Below the pieces are notes generated by a model. It made no database searches and was not told where the DNA came from. It worked only from the letters and a program-made list of their open reading frames with translations. This document shows positions 1 through 5,313 of a DNA stretch of 5,845 bases, piece after piece. Source of the stretch: Bifidobacteriaceae bacterium (GTDB taxonomy: Bacteria; Actinomycetota; Actinomycetes; Actinomycetales; WQXJ01); NCBI GenBank assembly GCA_031265345.1, contig JAISCU010000365.1, positions 1 to 5,845 of the forward strand. Direction: 5' to 3'. How positions within the stretch are numbered: position 1 is the first letter of the stretch; each line of letters opens with the position of its first letter. A program made the translations under genes and the position numbers.

Positions 1-346
1 CGCTCCTGGCGGCGCTGCGAGCCTCATTGCGGGTGGTGTTCTGGACCGGCGTCACGGTCTTGGGTTCCGGCTTGACCACGGCGACCTCTGGCACTTCCAG
101 GGACCAAGCCGCTTCCTCAGGAACCGAGGCCAACGATTGCGCACCGATCACTGTGCGGGCATCAGCCGCCAGATTCGTGGTTTCGCCCACCGAACCGGGC
201 GAGGCGTAGACCGGGCCGGCACTCGCCGCCACCAATCCGCTCGCCGCTGCGATGACGATGCTCTTCTTGCCAAGGGTTTGCTCGGCCAGACCGGTCAACA
301 GTTTGCTGTCGGCACGATGTCTAGCCGCGTAGTGACGTGGGGCCAC
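1..346 (-). CDS. Exported protein with signal peptide, N-terminal part only; probable cell-wall-acting protein under riboswitch control
   Basis: The gene begins with GTG at 346-344 and runs off the left edge after 115 codons. A strong Shine-Dalgarno GAGGAG (354-359) sits 7 nt before the GTG, which fixes the start. The N-terminus is basic (APRHYAARHRADSK), followed by KK and a hydrophobic stretch of about residues 29-43. A signal-peptidase I site is likely after the Ala of VYA (residue 48). The mature part seen (residues 49-115) is Ala/Val/Pro/Glu-rich and looks like a linker, with no catalytic domain inside the window. A c-di-AMP riboswitch precedes it. In actinobacteria that element is typically found upstream of secreted NlpC/P60 peptidases, LysM proteins and Rpf-type lytic factors, so a peptidoglycan-remodelling enzyme is inferred, not seen. 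Signal-peptide and export calls are firm; the enzymatic class depends on sequence outside the window. Confidence 0.85.
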   Translation of the reverse strand, partial: MAPRHYAARHRADSKLLTGLAEQTLGKKSIVIAAASGLVAASAGPVYASPGSVGETTNLAADARTVIGAQSLASVPEEAAWSLEVPEVAVVKPEPKTVTPVQNTTRNEARSAARS

Positions 347-363
347 GTTATGTCTCCTCGTAA

Positions 364-525
364 CCTGCGGAGTGAGCTGTCGGGTTCGGGCGGGAGATCT
401 GCCCTGCTGAACGGATGGCGAACCAGTTCCGTCAGCTTCACCCCAAGGCGGCAAGCCGCCAACTTTTGGGTCCTCCGCTCCTGCCTCGGATAGATTGCGC
501 AGCGCGGCGGCAGGACTCGGCTCCG
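364..525 (-). promoter_or_regulatory. Cyclic di-AMP riboswitch (ydaO/yuaA type)
   Basis: Read on the minus strand, the leader carries the hallmark ordered blocks of this RNA family. CCGAGTCC follows a short P1 strand CGGAG (521-525). Next come GGAGGACCCAA, a local hairpin GGCGGC-TT-GCCGCC, and TTGGGGTGAA. The 3' block is CCCGAACCCGACAGCTCA, then CTCCG (368-372), which pairs with the P1 5' strand. The GGGGTGAA and CCCGAACCCGACAGCT blocks closely match actinobacterial ydaO aptamers known upstream of rpf and NlpC/P60 genes. The aptamer ends about 5 nt before the Shine-Dalgarno of the exported-protein gene, so control is probably at translation initiation. The CTCC of the P1 3' strand could instead pair with the GGAG of the ribosome site. 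Which state binds ligand cannot be decided by eye; characterised members of the family are OFF switches. Confidence 0.9.
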
Positions 526-563
526 TGCTACGGCCCGAAAAGGAGGGTCTTCAGGCGCATCCC

Positions 564-593
564 ACCCTAGCGAGAGTGAAGCCCAAATGTCAC
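564..593 (-). promoter_or_regulatory. Candidate promoter for the riboswitch leader
   Basis: On the minus strand GTGACA (588-593) is followed after 18 bp by TAGGGT (564-569), a fair match to the sigma-70/SigA-type -35 and TANNNT -10 pattern. The predicted transcript would begin near 557, about 30 nt before the riboswitch, which is a sensible arrangement. This is by-eye matching only. Confidence 0.4.
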
Positions 594-598
594 GTTCA

Positions 599-620
599 GA
601 TAACGAAAACCCGTGATAAC
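599..620 (-). repeat. Twin GTTATC direct repeat just upstream of the candidate -35 box
   Basis: On the minus strand GTTATC occurs twice, at 615-620 and 599-604, with a period of 16 bp. The nearer copy ends 5 bp before the proposed -35 box at 588-593. Direct hexamer repeats at this position suit an activator site. Both copies fit a loose GTNANC pattern, which I recall for the response regulator MtrA that controls cell-wall hydrolase genes, but the spacing differs from the usual one. Function is inference. Confidence 0.25.
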
Positions 621-647
621 CCTGTGAAGATTCTGCAAAGTAGCAGG

Positions 648-2039
648 TCAGATGGCCTTTTTTGATCCAACAGCGGCGTCGGTCATCTCCCGACGAGTGG
701 CGAACTTGGCCCGTTCGCGGCCTTCAGCCCCGCCGCGGAGGCGCTCCGCGGCGTCGATTGCCAGCCAGCCGTCCCAGGTCACCACCTCGACGCCACGCGA
801 CCGCGCCAGCGCGATCACCGAATCGGGAGCGCGGTCCGGGGCTGCGGCCAAGTCTGGCAAGTCCTCGACAATCGAGGCGATGGTCTCGAGCGCGTCCGAC
901 TTGGTCGAACCGATCAGGCCCACCGGCCCGCGCTTGATCCAACCGGTCGTGTAGAGGCCGGGAACCGCCGCGCCCGATTCGTCCAGCGCGCGCCCGGCCC
1001 GGTTCGGGACCACACCCGCGGCGGCGTCGAACGGGGCGCCCTCGACCGGCGACCCCAGGTACCCCACGGCCCGGTAGACGGCTCCGACCTCGAAAGTGCG
1101 CAGCTCGTCGGTGTCGACCACGCCGCCCAGGCCGTCCGGCGCGGTTCGACGCATCGTCAGTCCAGTGACCTGCCCGGTGCCCTCGATCCGCTCGGGGCGC
1201 CAATAGAAGTGGAGATGGATGCGCCGCGTCCCGGCCGTGCCGCCCGCGTCGCCGCCGCCGTCCTCGCTGGCCGCCCGCCATTGCTCCAGCGTCTTGACGG
1301 CCTGACGCAAACGCCCGTTGGCCCTCATAGCCGCGTGGGCGGCATCGTCCAAGTCGAAGTCGCGGTCATCGAGGAGCATCCGGACACCCGGGACCTGCCC
1401 CAGTTCGCGCAACTCCAGCGGCGAGAACTTGACCGCCGCCGGGCCGCGCCGCCCGAAGACGTGGATGTCGCGCACCGGCGAGCGTTTGAAGGCGGCCAGG
1501 ACGTGCTCCGGGACGTCCGTCCGGGCAAGGTCCTCCGGCCGCCTCGCGAGCACGCGGGCCACGTCCAGCGCGACGTTGCCGTTGCCGAGCACCGCGACCG
1601 CTTCGGCGTCGAGCGGCCAGACCTGGGAGTAGTCGGGATGGGAGTCGTACCAGGCGACGAAATCGGCCGCGCCGAACGAACCCGGCAGGTCGATCCCCGG
1701 CAGGTCCAAATCGGCGTCCCGCAGCGCGCCGGTGGCCAGCACGACCACGTCGTAGCGCTCCCGCAGCTCCGCGAGCGTGACGTCCGATCCGACCGTCAGG
1801 TTGCCGATGAAACGGACGTTGCCGCGGTCGAGGATCTGATGCAGCGAGTCCACTATCGACTTGATCCGGGGATGGTCCGGCGCCACGCCGTACCGGATCA
1901 GGCCGAACGGGCTGGGCAGCGCCTCCAGCACGTCGATTTGGGCGTCCGGCACCTGCCCGACCAGGATGTCGGCGGCATAGAGGCCCGCTGGCCCGGCGCC
2001 GACGATGGCCACACGGGGGGCTTTGGATAGCTCGGTCAC
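648..2039 (-). CDS. fprA: NADPH-ferredoxin (adrenodoxin-type) reductase, FprA-like
   Basis: This 463-aa FAD enzyme transfers electrons from NADPH to ferredoxin, supplying cytochromes P450, Fe-S assembly or other ferredoxin-dependent steps in the cytoplasm. The FAD-binding Rossmann motif VAIVGAGPAGLYAA is at residues 10-23. The adrenodoxin-reductase signature PFGLIRYGVAPDHPRIK is at 44-60 and VVLATGA at 99-105. The NADP-binding motif VLGNGNVALDVARVL is at 150-164, followed by FGRRGPAAVKFSPLELREL (195-213). GLYTTGWIKRGPVGLIGSTK (361-380) is the conserved C-terminal FAD-contacting block. Length matches the family (about 450-470 aa). Residues 258-271 form a Gly-rich insertion, probably a surface loop. 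The start is GTG at 2037-2039, with GGAAGG (2048-2053) 8 nt upstream, and the glycine motif lies close to the N-terminus as expected. It follows nagB by 146 nt on the same strand. No strong terminator is visible after its stop. Confidence 0.93.
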   Translation of the reverse strand: MTELSKAPRVAIVGAGPAGLYAADILVGQVPDAQIDVLEALPSPFGLIRYGVAPDHPRIKSIVDSLHQILDRGNVRFIGNLTVGSDVTLAELRERYDVVVLATGALRDADLDLPGIDLPGSFGAADFVAWYDSHPDYSQVWPLDAEAVAVLGNGNVALDVARVLARRPEDLARTDVPEHVLAAFKRSPVRDIHVFGRRGPAAVKFSPLELRELGQVPGVRMLLDDRDFDLDDAAHAAMRANGRLRQAVKTLEQWRAASEDGGGDAGGTAGTRRIHLHFYWRPERIEGTGQVTGLTMRRTAPDGLGGVVDTDELRTFEVGAVYRAVGYLGSPVEGAPFDAAAGVVPNRAGRALDESGAAVPGLYTTGWIKRGPVGLIGSTKSDALETIASIVEDLPDLAAAPDRAPDSVIALARSRGVEVVTWDGWLAIDAAERLRGGAEGRERAKFATRREMTDAAVGSKKAI

Positions 2040-2104
2040 TTACGCTGCCTTCCGGTCGATGATGGGCGCGCCTGATGCCACGGGTCGGGGCCCGGCGCCG
2101 CGAG

Positions 2105-2145
2105 CCATAGTACTGGGCGCGCCCTTATGGCCGCCGTCAGACGGC
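2105..2145 (-). repeat. Palindrome-rich nagB-fprA spacer: possible weak terminator and/or fprA promoter region
   Basis: The 146-nt gap between nagB and fprA contains the perfect 13-nt inverted repeat GCCGTCAGACGGC (2133-2145). It also has a perfect 10-bp palindrome GGGCGCGCCC (2115-2124), bracketed by CCATA (2105-2109) and TATGG (2126-2130). A second GGGCGCGCC lies at 2064-2072. On the minus strand the first repeat could form a stem about 40 nt after the nagB stop, but no T-run follows, so a Rho-independent terminator is weak. TACTAT at 2107-2112 (minus strand) could be a -10 box for fprA, but no good -35 is seen. Confidence 0.3.
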
Positions 2146-2185
2146 CTTCAGTCGCACGATGCCGCTCGGTCGGGTTCTCCCGCCG

Positions 2186-2971
2186 TCACAGGCCTTGCCA
2201 GTCGGGCTTGCCCGCGTGGACCTGCCGGTGGTAGGAGGCGAGCTGGAGTCGCGAGGCCGCCTCCGGGTCGAGCAGGACCGAGGCATGGGGGTGGAACTGG
2301 ATGATCGACGCGGGCCACATCGACGAGACACCGCCCTCCACCATCTGGTGGACGGCTTCGGCTTTGCCCCTTCCCAGGGCTGTCAGCACCAGATGACGGG
2401 CCTCCATGATGGTCCCCAGTCCTTGGGTCACCACATGACGGGGCACCCTCGACTCGTCGCCCTCGAAGAAGCGCGCGTTGTCCACCACGGTCCGGCGGGT
2501 CAGAGTCTTGATCCGGGTGCGCGAGGCCAGGGACGAGCCCGGCTCGTTGAAGGCGATATGCCCATCCGACCCGACGCCCAGGATCTGCAGGTCGATCCCT
2601 CCGGCCTGGCGGATCGCCTGGTCGTAGGCCTTGCAGGCGGCCGCCAAGTCCGGCGCGTTGCCATCCGGCCCCTGGACCGCCCCCGGCGCGAAATCCACCC
2701 GCGAGGCGATCTCCTTCTCGATGACATTGCGGTACAGCTCGGGGCGGTCCTTCGGCAAGCCCACATATTCATCCAGCATGAAGGCTCTGGCGTGGGCAAA
2801 GGACAGTCGACGGGCCTGGTAGCGCCGCACTAGTTCGTCGTACAAGGCCAGCGGCGACGAGCCGGTCGCGAGACCGAGCACCGCCGTCGGCTTGGCGGCG
2901 AGGAGTTTCTCGATGGCGTCGGCGGCCAGAGAGGCGATTTCCTGACGGGACTCCAATATGACGACTTCCAC
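2186..2971 (-). CDS. nagB: Glucosamine-6-phosphate deaminase NagB
   Basis: NagB converts glucosamine-6-phosphate to fructose-6-phosphate and ammonium, the last step of N-acetylglucosamine and amino-sugar catabolism, in the cytoplasm. With the start at GTG 2969-2971 the protein is 261 aa, as is usual. LATGSSP (34-40) binds the sugar phosphate. LDEYVGLP (66-73) carries catalytic Asp67. GVGSDGHIAFNEPGSSLASR (132-151) holds Asp136, His138 and Glu143, matching Asp72/Asp141/His143/Glu148 of the E. coli enzyme with a constant offset of 5. Ser146, Arg153, Lys155 and Thr156 align with the E. coli allosteric-site residues, so N-acetylglucosamine-6-phosphate activation is plausible. The frame stays open 32 codons further upstream to an ATG at 3067. 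That extension overlaps the DUF3151 gene, has no similarity to the family, and the GTG has its own ribosome site, so the shorter form is preferred. The DUF3151 gene ends 68 nt upstream. Confidence 0.95.
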   Translation of the reverse strand: MEVVILESRQEIASLAADAIEKLLAAKPTAVLGLATGSSPLALYDELVRRYQARRLSFAHARAFMLDEYVGLPKDRPELYRNVIEKEIASRVDFAPGAVQGPDGNAPDLAAACKAYDQAIRQAGGIDLQILGVGSDGHIAFNEPGSSLASRTRIKTLTRRTVVDNARFFEGDESRVPRHVVTQGLGTIMEARHLVLTALGRGKAEAVHQMVEGGVSSMWPASIIQFHPHASVLLDPEAASRLQLASYHRQVHAGKPDWQGL

Positions 2972-2979
2972 GTTCCAAG

Positions 2980-2985
2980 CTTTCC
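2980..2985 (-). promoter_or_regulatory. Ribosome binding site that sets the nagB start
   Basis: GGAAAG on the minus strand lies 8 nt before the GTG at 2969-2971. The protein from this GTG begins MEVVILES, the usual NagB N-terminus, which supports it over the upstream in-frame ATG at 3067. Confidence 0.6.
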
Positions 2986-3027
2986 ATACACCTGTGCCCA
3001 CGGCTGGGACGCCTTGGCAGCGGAAGG

Positions 3028-3039
3028 CCGCCGCGGCGG
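3028..3039 (-). repeat. Perfect 12-bp GC palindrome directly after the DUF3151 stop codon
   Basis: CCGCCGCGGCGG is its own reverse complement and abuts the stop codon of the upstream gene (3040-3042). It could act as a transcript-end hairpin or mRNA-stability element before nagB, but no T-tract follows on the minus strand, so it is not a classical terminator. Such strings also arise by chance in very GC-rich DNA. Confidence 0.25.
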
Positions 3040-3441
3040 TCAGCGAGTCAACGACTCCAGGAGGCACGGATCGTCGATGTCGTGGCCGAGCGCTGCCAGG
3101 AAGGACCTGGCCTGCGCCGCCGCCTCCTCCATTCCCAGCGACTCGGCGGCCAGTCCGCCGACGATCACGGACAGCAGCACGGGCGCGGTGATGGGCTGGC
3201 CCTCGGCCCAGCCAGCGCCCTTGGCGGCTTGGAAGCTGAGCGCGCGGCCCAGGTACGCGTGCGAATAGGCGACCACCGCGTCGCCGCGGCGGAGGGCCGC
3301 AGCGCCCAGCGCGCCCCAGGCCCAGCCCGAGTCCGGGCGGTCCCGCGCCACCGACCCCAGGTCGGCGCCAGCCTCATATTCGGCCAGAGCCACCTGGTCG
3401 GGGTGGGCTGAGCTGGGGCGGACGGGCGCGGCGACGGTCAT
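3040..3441 (-). CDS. DUF3151-type conserved actinobacterial protein
   Basis: This 133-aa soluble protein has no signal peptide or membrane span. It is mostly alpha-helical: ALAEYEAGADLGSVARDRPD (18-37) leads into WAWGALGAAALRRGDAVVAYSHAYLGRAL (40-68). A Gly/Trp-rich turn (AKGAGWAEGQPITAP, about 73-87) and a C-terminal helical pair with GLAAESLGMEEAAAQARSFLAAL follow. The repeated short helices ('work done per unit, times added in a day' style TPR-like layout) and the acidic C-terminus (DIDDP) fit the DUF3151 family, whose function is unknown. In many actinobacteria, including Mycobacterium, a DUF3151 gene lies close to fba, and here it follows fba by 98 nt on the same strand, supporting the call. 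The ATG at 3439-3441 has only a weak ribosome site (AGG about 9 nt upstream), so translation may be modest. Family assignment is from recognition of pattern plus context, not from a search. Confidence 0.75.
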   Translation of the reverse strand: MTVAAPVRPSSAHPDQVALAEYEAGADLGSVARDRPDSGWAWGALGAAALRRGDAVVAYSHAYLGRALSFQAAKGAGWAEGQPITAPVLLSVIVGGLAAESLGMEEAAAQARSFLAALGHDIDDPCLLESLTR

Positions 3442-3473
3442 CGGGTCAGCCTATGCCGGGCCAACCCCGTCGA

Positions 3474-3511
3474 CCGATGCCGGGCGGCGGAATCCCACCA
3501 CACGGCATCGG
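3474..3511 (-). repeat. 9-bp perfect inverted repeat in the fba-DUF3151 spacer
   Basis: CCGATGCCG (3474-3482) and CGGCATCGG (3503-3511) are exact reverse complements separated by 20 nt. The RNA from fba readthrough could fold into this stem just ahead of the DUF3151 start at 3441, so an attenuator or processing site is possible. No T-run follows either arm. Confidence 0.35.
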
Positions 3512-3520
3512 CCACGGAAA

Positions 3521-3535
3521 TGCCCCACCGGGGCA
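3521..3535 (-). terminator. Short hairpin after fba, possible weak terminator or 3'-end stabiliser
   Basis: On the minus strand TGCCCC-GGT-GGGGCA forms a 6-bp GC-rich stem with a 3-nt loop, starting 5 nt after the fba stop codon and followed by only TTT. The geometry is terminator-like, but the T-run is too short for confident intrinsic termination. It may set the ratio of abundant fba message to the downstream genes. Confidence 0.35.
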
Positions 3536-3539
3536 GCCG

Positions 3540-4565
<1,026 letters not shown>

Positions 4566-4583
4566 GGTAACCCCCCAAGGGCA

Positions 4584-4608
4584 TAGGTCGTTTGCGGATT
4601 GTGACCTA
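4584..4608. promoter_or_regulatory. Inverted repeat TAGGTC/GACCTA in the fba leader, operator candidate
   Basis: TAGGTC (4584-4589) and GACCTA (4603-4608) are exact reverse complements 13 bp apart, 19-43 nt upstream of the fba start codon. The size and spacing would suit a dimeric regulator or a small leader-RNA stem. No regulator is identified. Confidence 0.25.
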
Positions 4609-4803
4609 CCAATCCTGCCACTTGGGGCCATGGCTGGGCGCTGGCATAGGGCCCAGTCTCTTTGGCCGGTCGTAAGGCAGGATGGGCAGTCGCGTTGGGC
4701 CGGGTTTGGCGCCGTTCGTGGACGATGCCGTGTGGGCGTCTTCCCCGCGACAGCGCCGCCGACCAGATGGCGCACGATGCCGTCGGGTGGTCTCTCCGCT
4801 TTC

Positions 4804-4821
4804 GGCGGGGCGTGTCCCGCC
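4804..4821. repeat. Hairpin-forming inverted repeat
   Basis: GGCGGG (4804-4809) and CCCGCC (4816-4821) flank a 6-nt loop. On the plus strand only GGGTTT follows, so it is not a good terminator. It may be chance in GC-rich DNA or part of the repeat-rich block to its right. Confidence 0.3.
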
Positions 4822-4890
4822 GGGTTTCCGGCCGGAGGTTGCGCCAGGTTCATTTCTGGCCCGACCCTCCCCGGCGCCGCTGCGTTTGGG

Positions 4891-4910
4891 TGGTCTCGCT
4901 GGCGAGACCA
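4891..4910. repeat. 20-nt near-perfect palindrome, operator-like
   Basis: TGGTCTCGC (4891-4899) and GCGAGACCA (4902-4910) form a 9-bp perfect inverted repeat with a 2-bp centre. The tight centre disfavours an RNA hairpin and favours a dimeric DNA-binding site. It lies 18 bp left of the large symmetric repeat array. No U-tract follows on either strand. Confidence 0.45.
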
Positions 4911-4928
4911 TCGTTCTGCACGCTGGTT

Positions 4929-5090
4929 CGCGTCGAGTGCCCACAAATGCACCCGATTCGGGATCGAGTGCCTGGTTTTGCACCCCCGCCTGGGCGGTCC
5001 TGAGGCGTTGACCTGCGGGAACGCGAAAACCTCCCATGCAAAAGCGGGCACTCGGCGAGGTCCGGGGTGCAATCGCGGGCACTCGACGCG
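4929..5090. repeat. Symmetric nested inverted-repeat array (four copies of a 22-nt motif), REPIN-like
   Basis: A 22-nt motif reading CGAGTGCC, then about six variable bases, then TTGCACCCC (or TGCACCC) occurs four times. Copies are at 4934-4955 and 4965-4986 on the plus strand, and at 5033-5054 and 5064-5085 on the minus strand. Motif starts are 31 bp apart in both arms, and both pairs share the centre 5009.5, so the array is mirror-symmetric. The outer pair includes a perfect 14-bp inverted repeat (CGCGTCGAGTGCCC at 4929-4942 with its complement at 5077-5090), followed by a further 7 pairing bases. The inner pair matches over CGAGTGCC and TTTTGCA. A single strand could fold into a long interrupted hairpin with a loop of about 46 nt. 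Doublets of short palindromic units in inverted orientation resemble REP/REPIN-type nonautonomous elements. A regulator-binding array is the alternative. No transposase, target duplication or coding sequence is seen. Confidence 0.75.
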
Positions 5091-5200
5091 ACTCCCGCCT
5101 TGGGGGCCGTGGACGGCTGCCTTGGCTGCGGGCATGTCAGCACAGAGGGGCGTCCTGGCACCGGAGGGCTCGCCGCGAGATCGGTTCCGGTGCCCGGGAA

Positions 5201-5229
5201 CACGGGTTTGCGTCTGACGCCAACCCGTG
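5201..5229. repeat. 29-nt imperfect palindrome with a 12-bp stem
   Basis: CACGGGTT (5201-5208) pairs with AACCCGTG (5222-5229), and inside it GCGT (5210-5213) pairs with ACGC (5217-5220) around a CTG loop, with a single T/C mismatch. As RNA this is a strong hairpin on either strand, but no T-run follows, so intrinsic termination is doubtful. It sits about 85-113 bp upstream of the edge-gene start and could be an operator, a boundary hairpin, or part of the repeat-rich block. Confidence 0.5.
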
Positions 5230-5249
5230 GTCCTGAACGGACATAATAT

Positions 5250-5269
5250 CGCATTTTGCGCGCATTTTG
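5250..5269 (+). repeat. CGCATTTTG direct repeat with 11-bp period
   Basis: CGCATTTTG occurs at 5250-5258 and again at 5261-5269, in phase on one face of the helix. It lies directly upstream of the proposed -35 box at 5279. It may be an activator site or an AT-rich UP-like element for the edge gene. Confidence 0.4.
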
Positions 5270-5278
5270 TTTCTGGCA

Positions 5279-5307
5279 TTGCGATTGTCGGACTACGGGC
5301 GTATGAT
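5279..5307 (+). promoter_or_regulatory. Promoter of the edge gene, predicted leaderless
   Basis: TTGCGA (5279-5284), a 17-bp spacer and TATGAT (5302-5307) give a good sigma-70/SigA-type match in a locally AT-rich stretch. Only 6 nt separate the -10 box from the ATG at 5314, so transcription should start at or next to the A of the start codon. Leaderless mRNAs of this form are common in actinobacteria. There is also no proper Shine-Dalgarno (only AGG close to the ATG), consistent with leaderless translation. Confidence 0.55.
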
Positions 5308-5313
5308 AGGTAG

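Larger units (their letters stand above)
4566..5313. other. 748-nt gene-free divergent spacer between fba and the plus-strand edge gene
   Basis: I find no convincing gene here. Several frames are open on both strands, but their translations are rich in Arg, Trp, Cys, His and Pro without domains, as expected from GC-rich noncoding DNA. The stretch must hold the fba promoter (minus strand) near 4570-4700, though no clear -35/-10 pair stands out. Besides the separately listed elements it contains ATCCTGCC (4612-4619) with its reverse complement GGCAGGAT (4676-4683). It also has an 8-bp palindrome CCGGCCGG (4828-4835) and a GTTCC/GGAAC pair (5184-5188 and 5197-5201). The density of inverted repeats is higher than in the short spacers between the other genes. 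From about 5231 the composition turns AT-richer, as expected of a promoter. Confidence 0.7.

Noticed and set aside
137..493. Plus-strand 118-codon open frame across the riboswitch
   Set aside because: It lies antisense to the signal-peptide gene and riboswitch and has no protein-like features.
625..645. Intrinsic terminator after fprA
   Set aside because: Only a 4-bp CTGC/GCAG stem without a T-run is seen, too weak to call.
1209..2030. Plus-strand 273-codon open frame opposite fprA
   Set aside because: It is a shadow of the fprA codons: high-GC antisense frames stay open by codon bias, and the protein has no domain or ribosome site.
2972..3067. N-terminal extension of nagB to an ATG at 3067
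   Set aside because: It overlaps the end of the DUF3151 gene, lacks family similarity, and the GTG at 2971 has a properly spaced ribosome site and the standard NagB N-terminus.
4929..5090. CRISPR array
   Set aside because: There are only four copies, two inverted, with spacers of about 9 nt and no cas genes; the layout is a mirror-symmetric inverted repeat.
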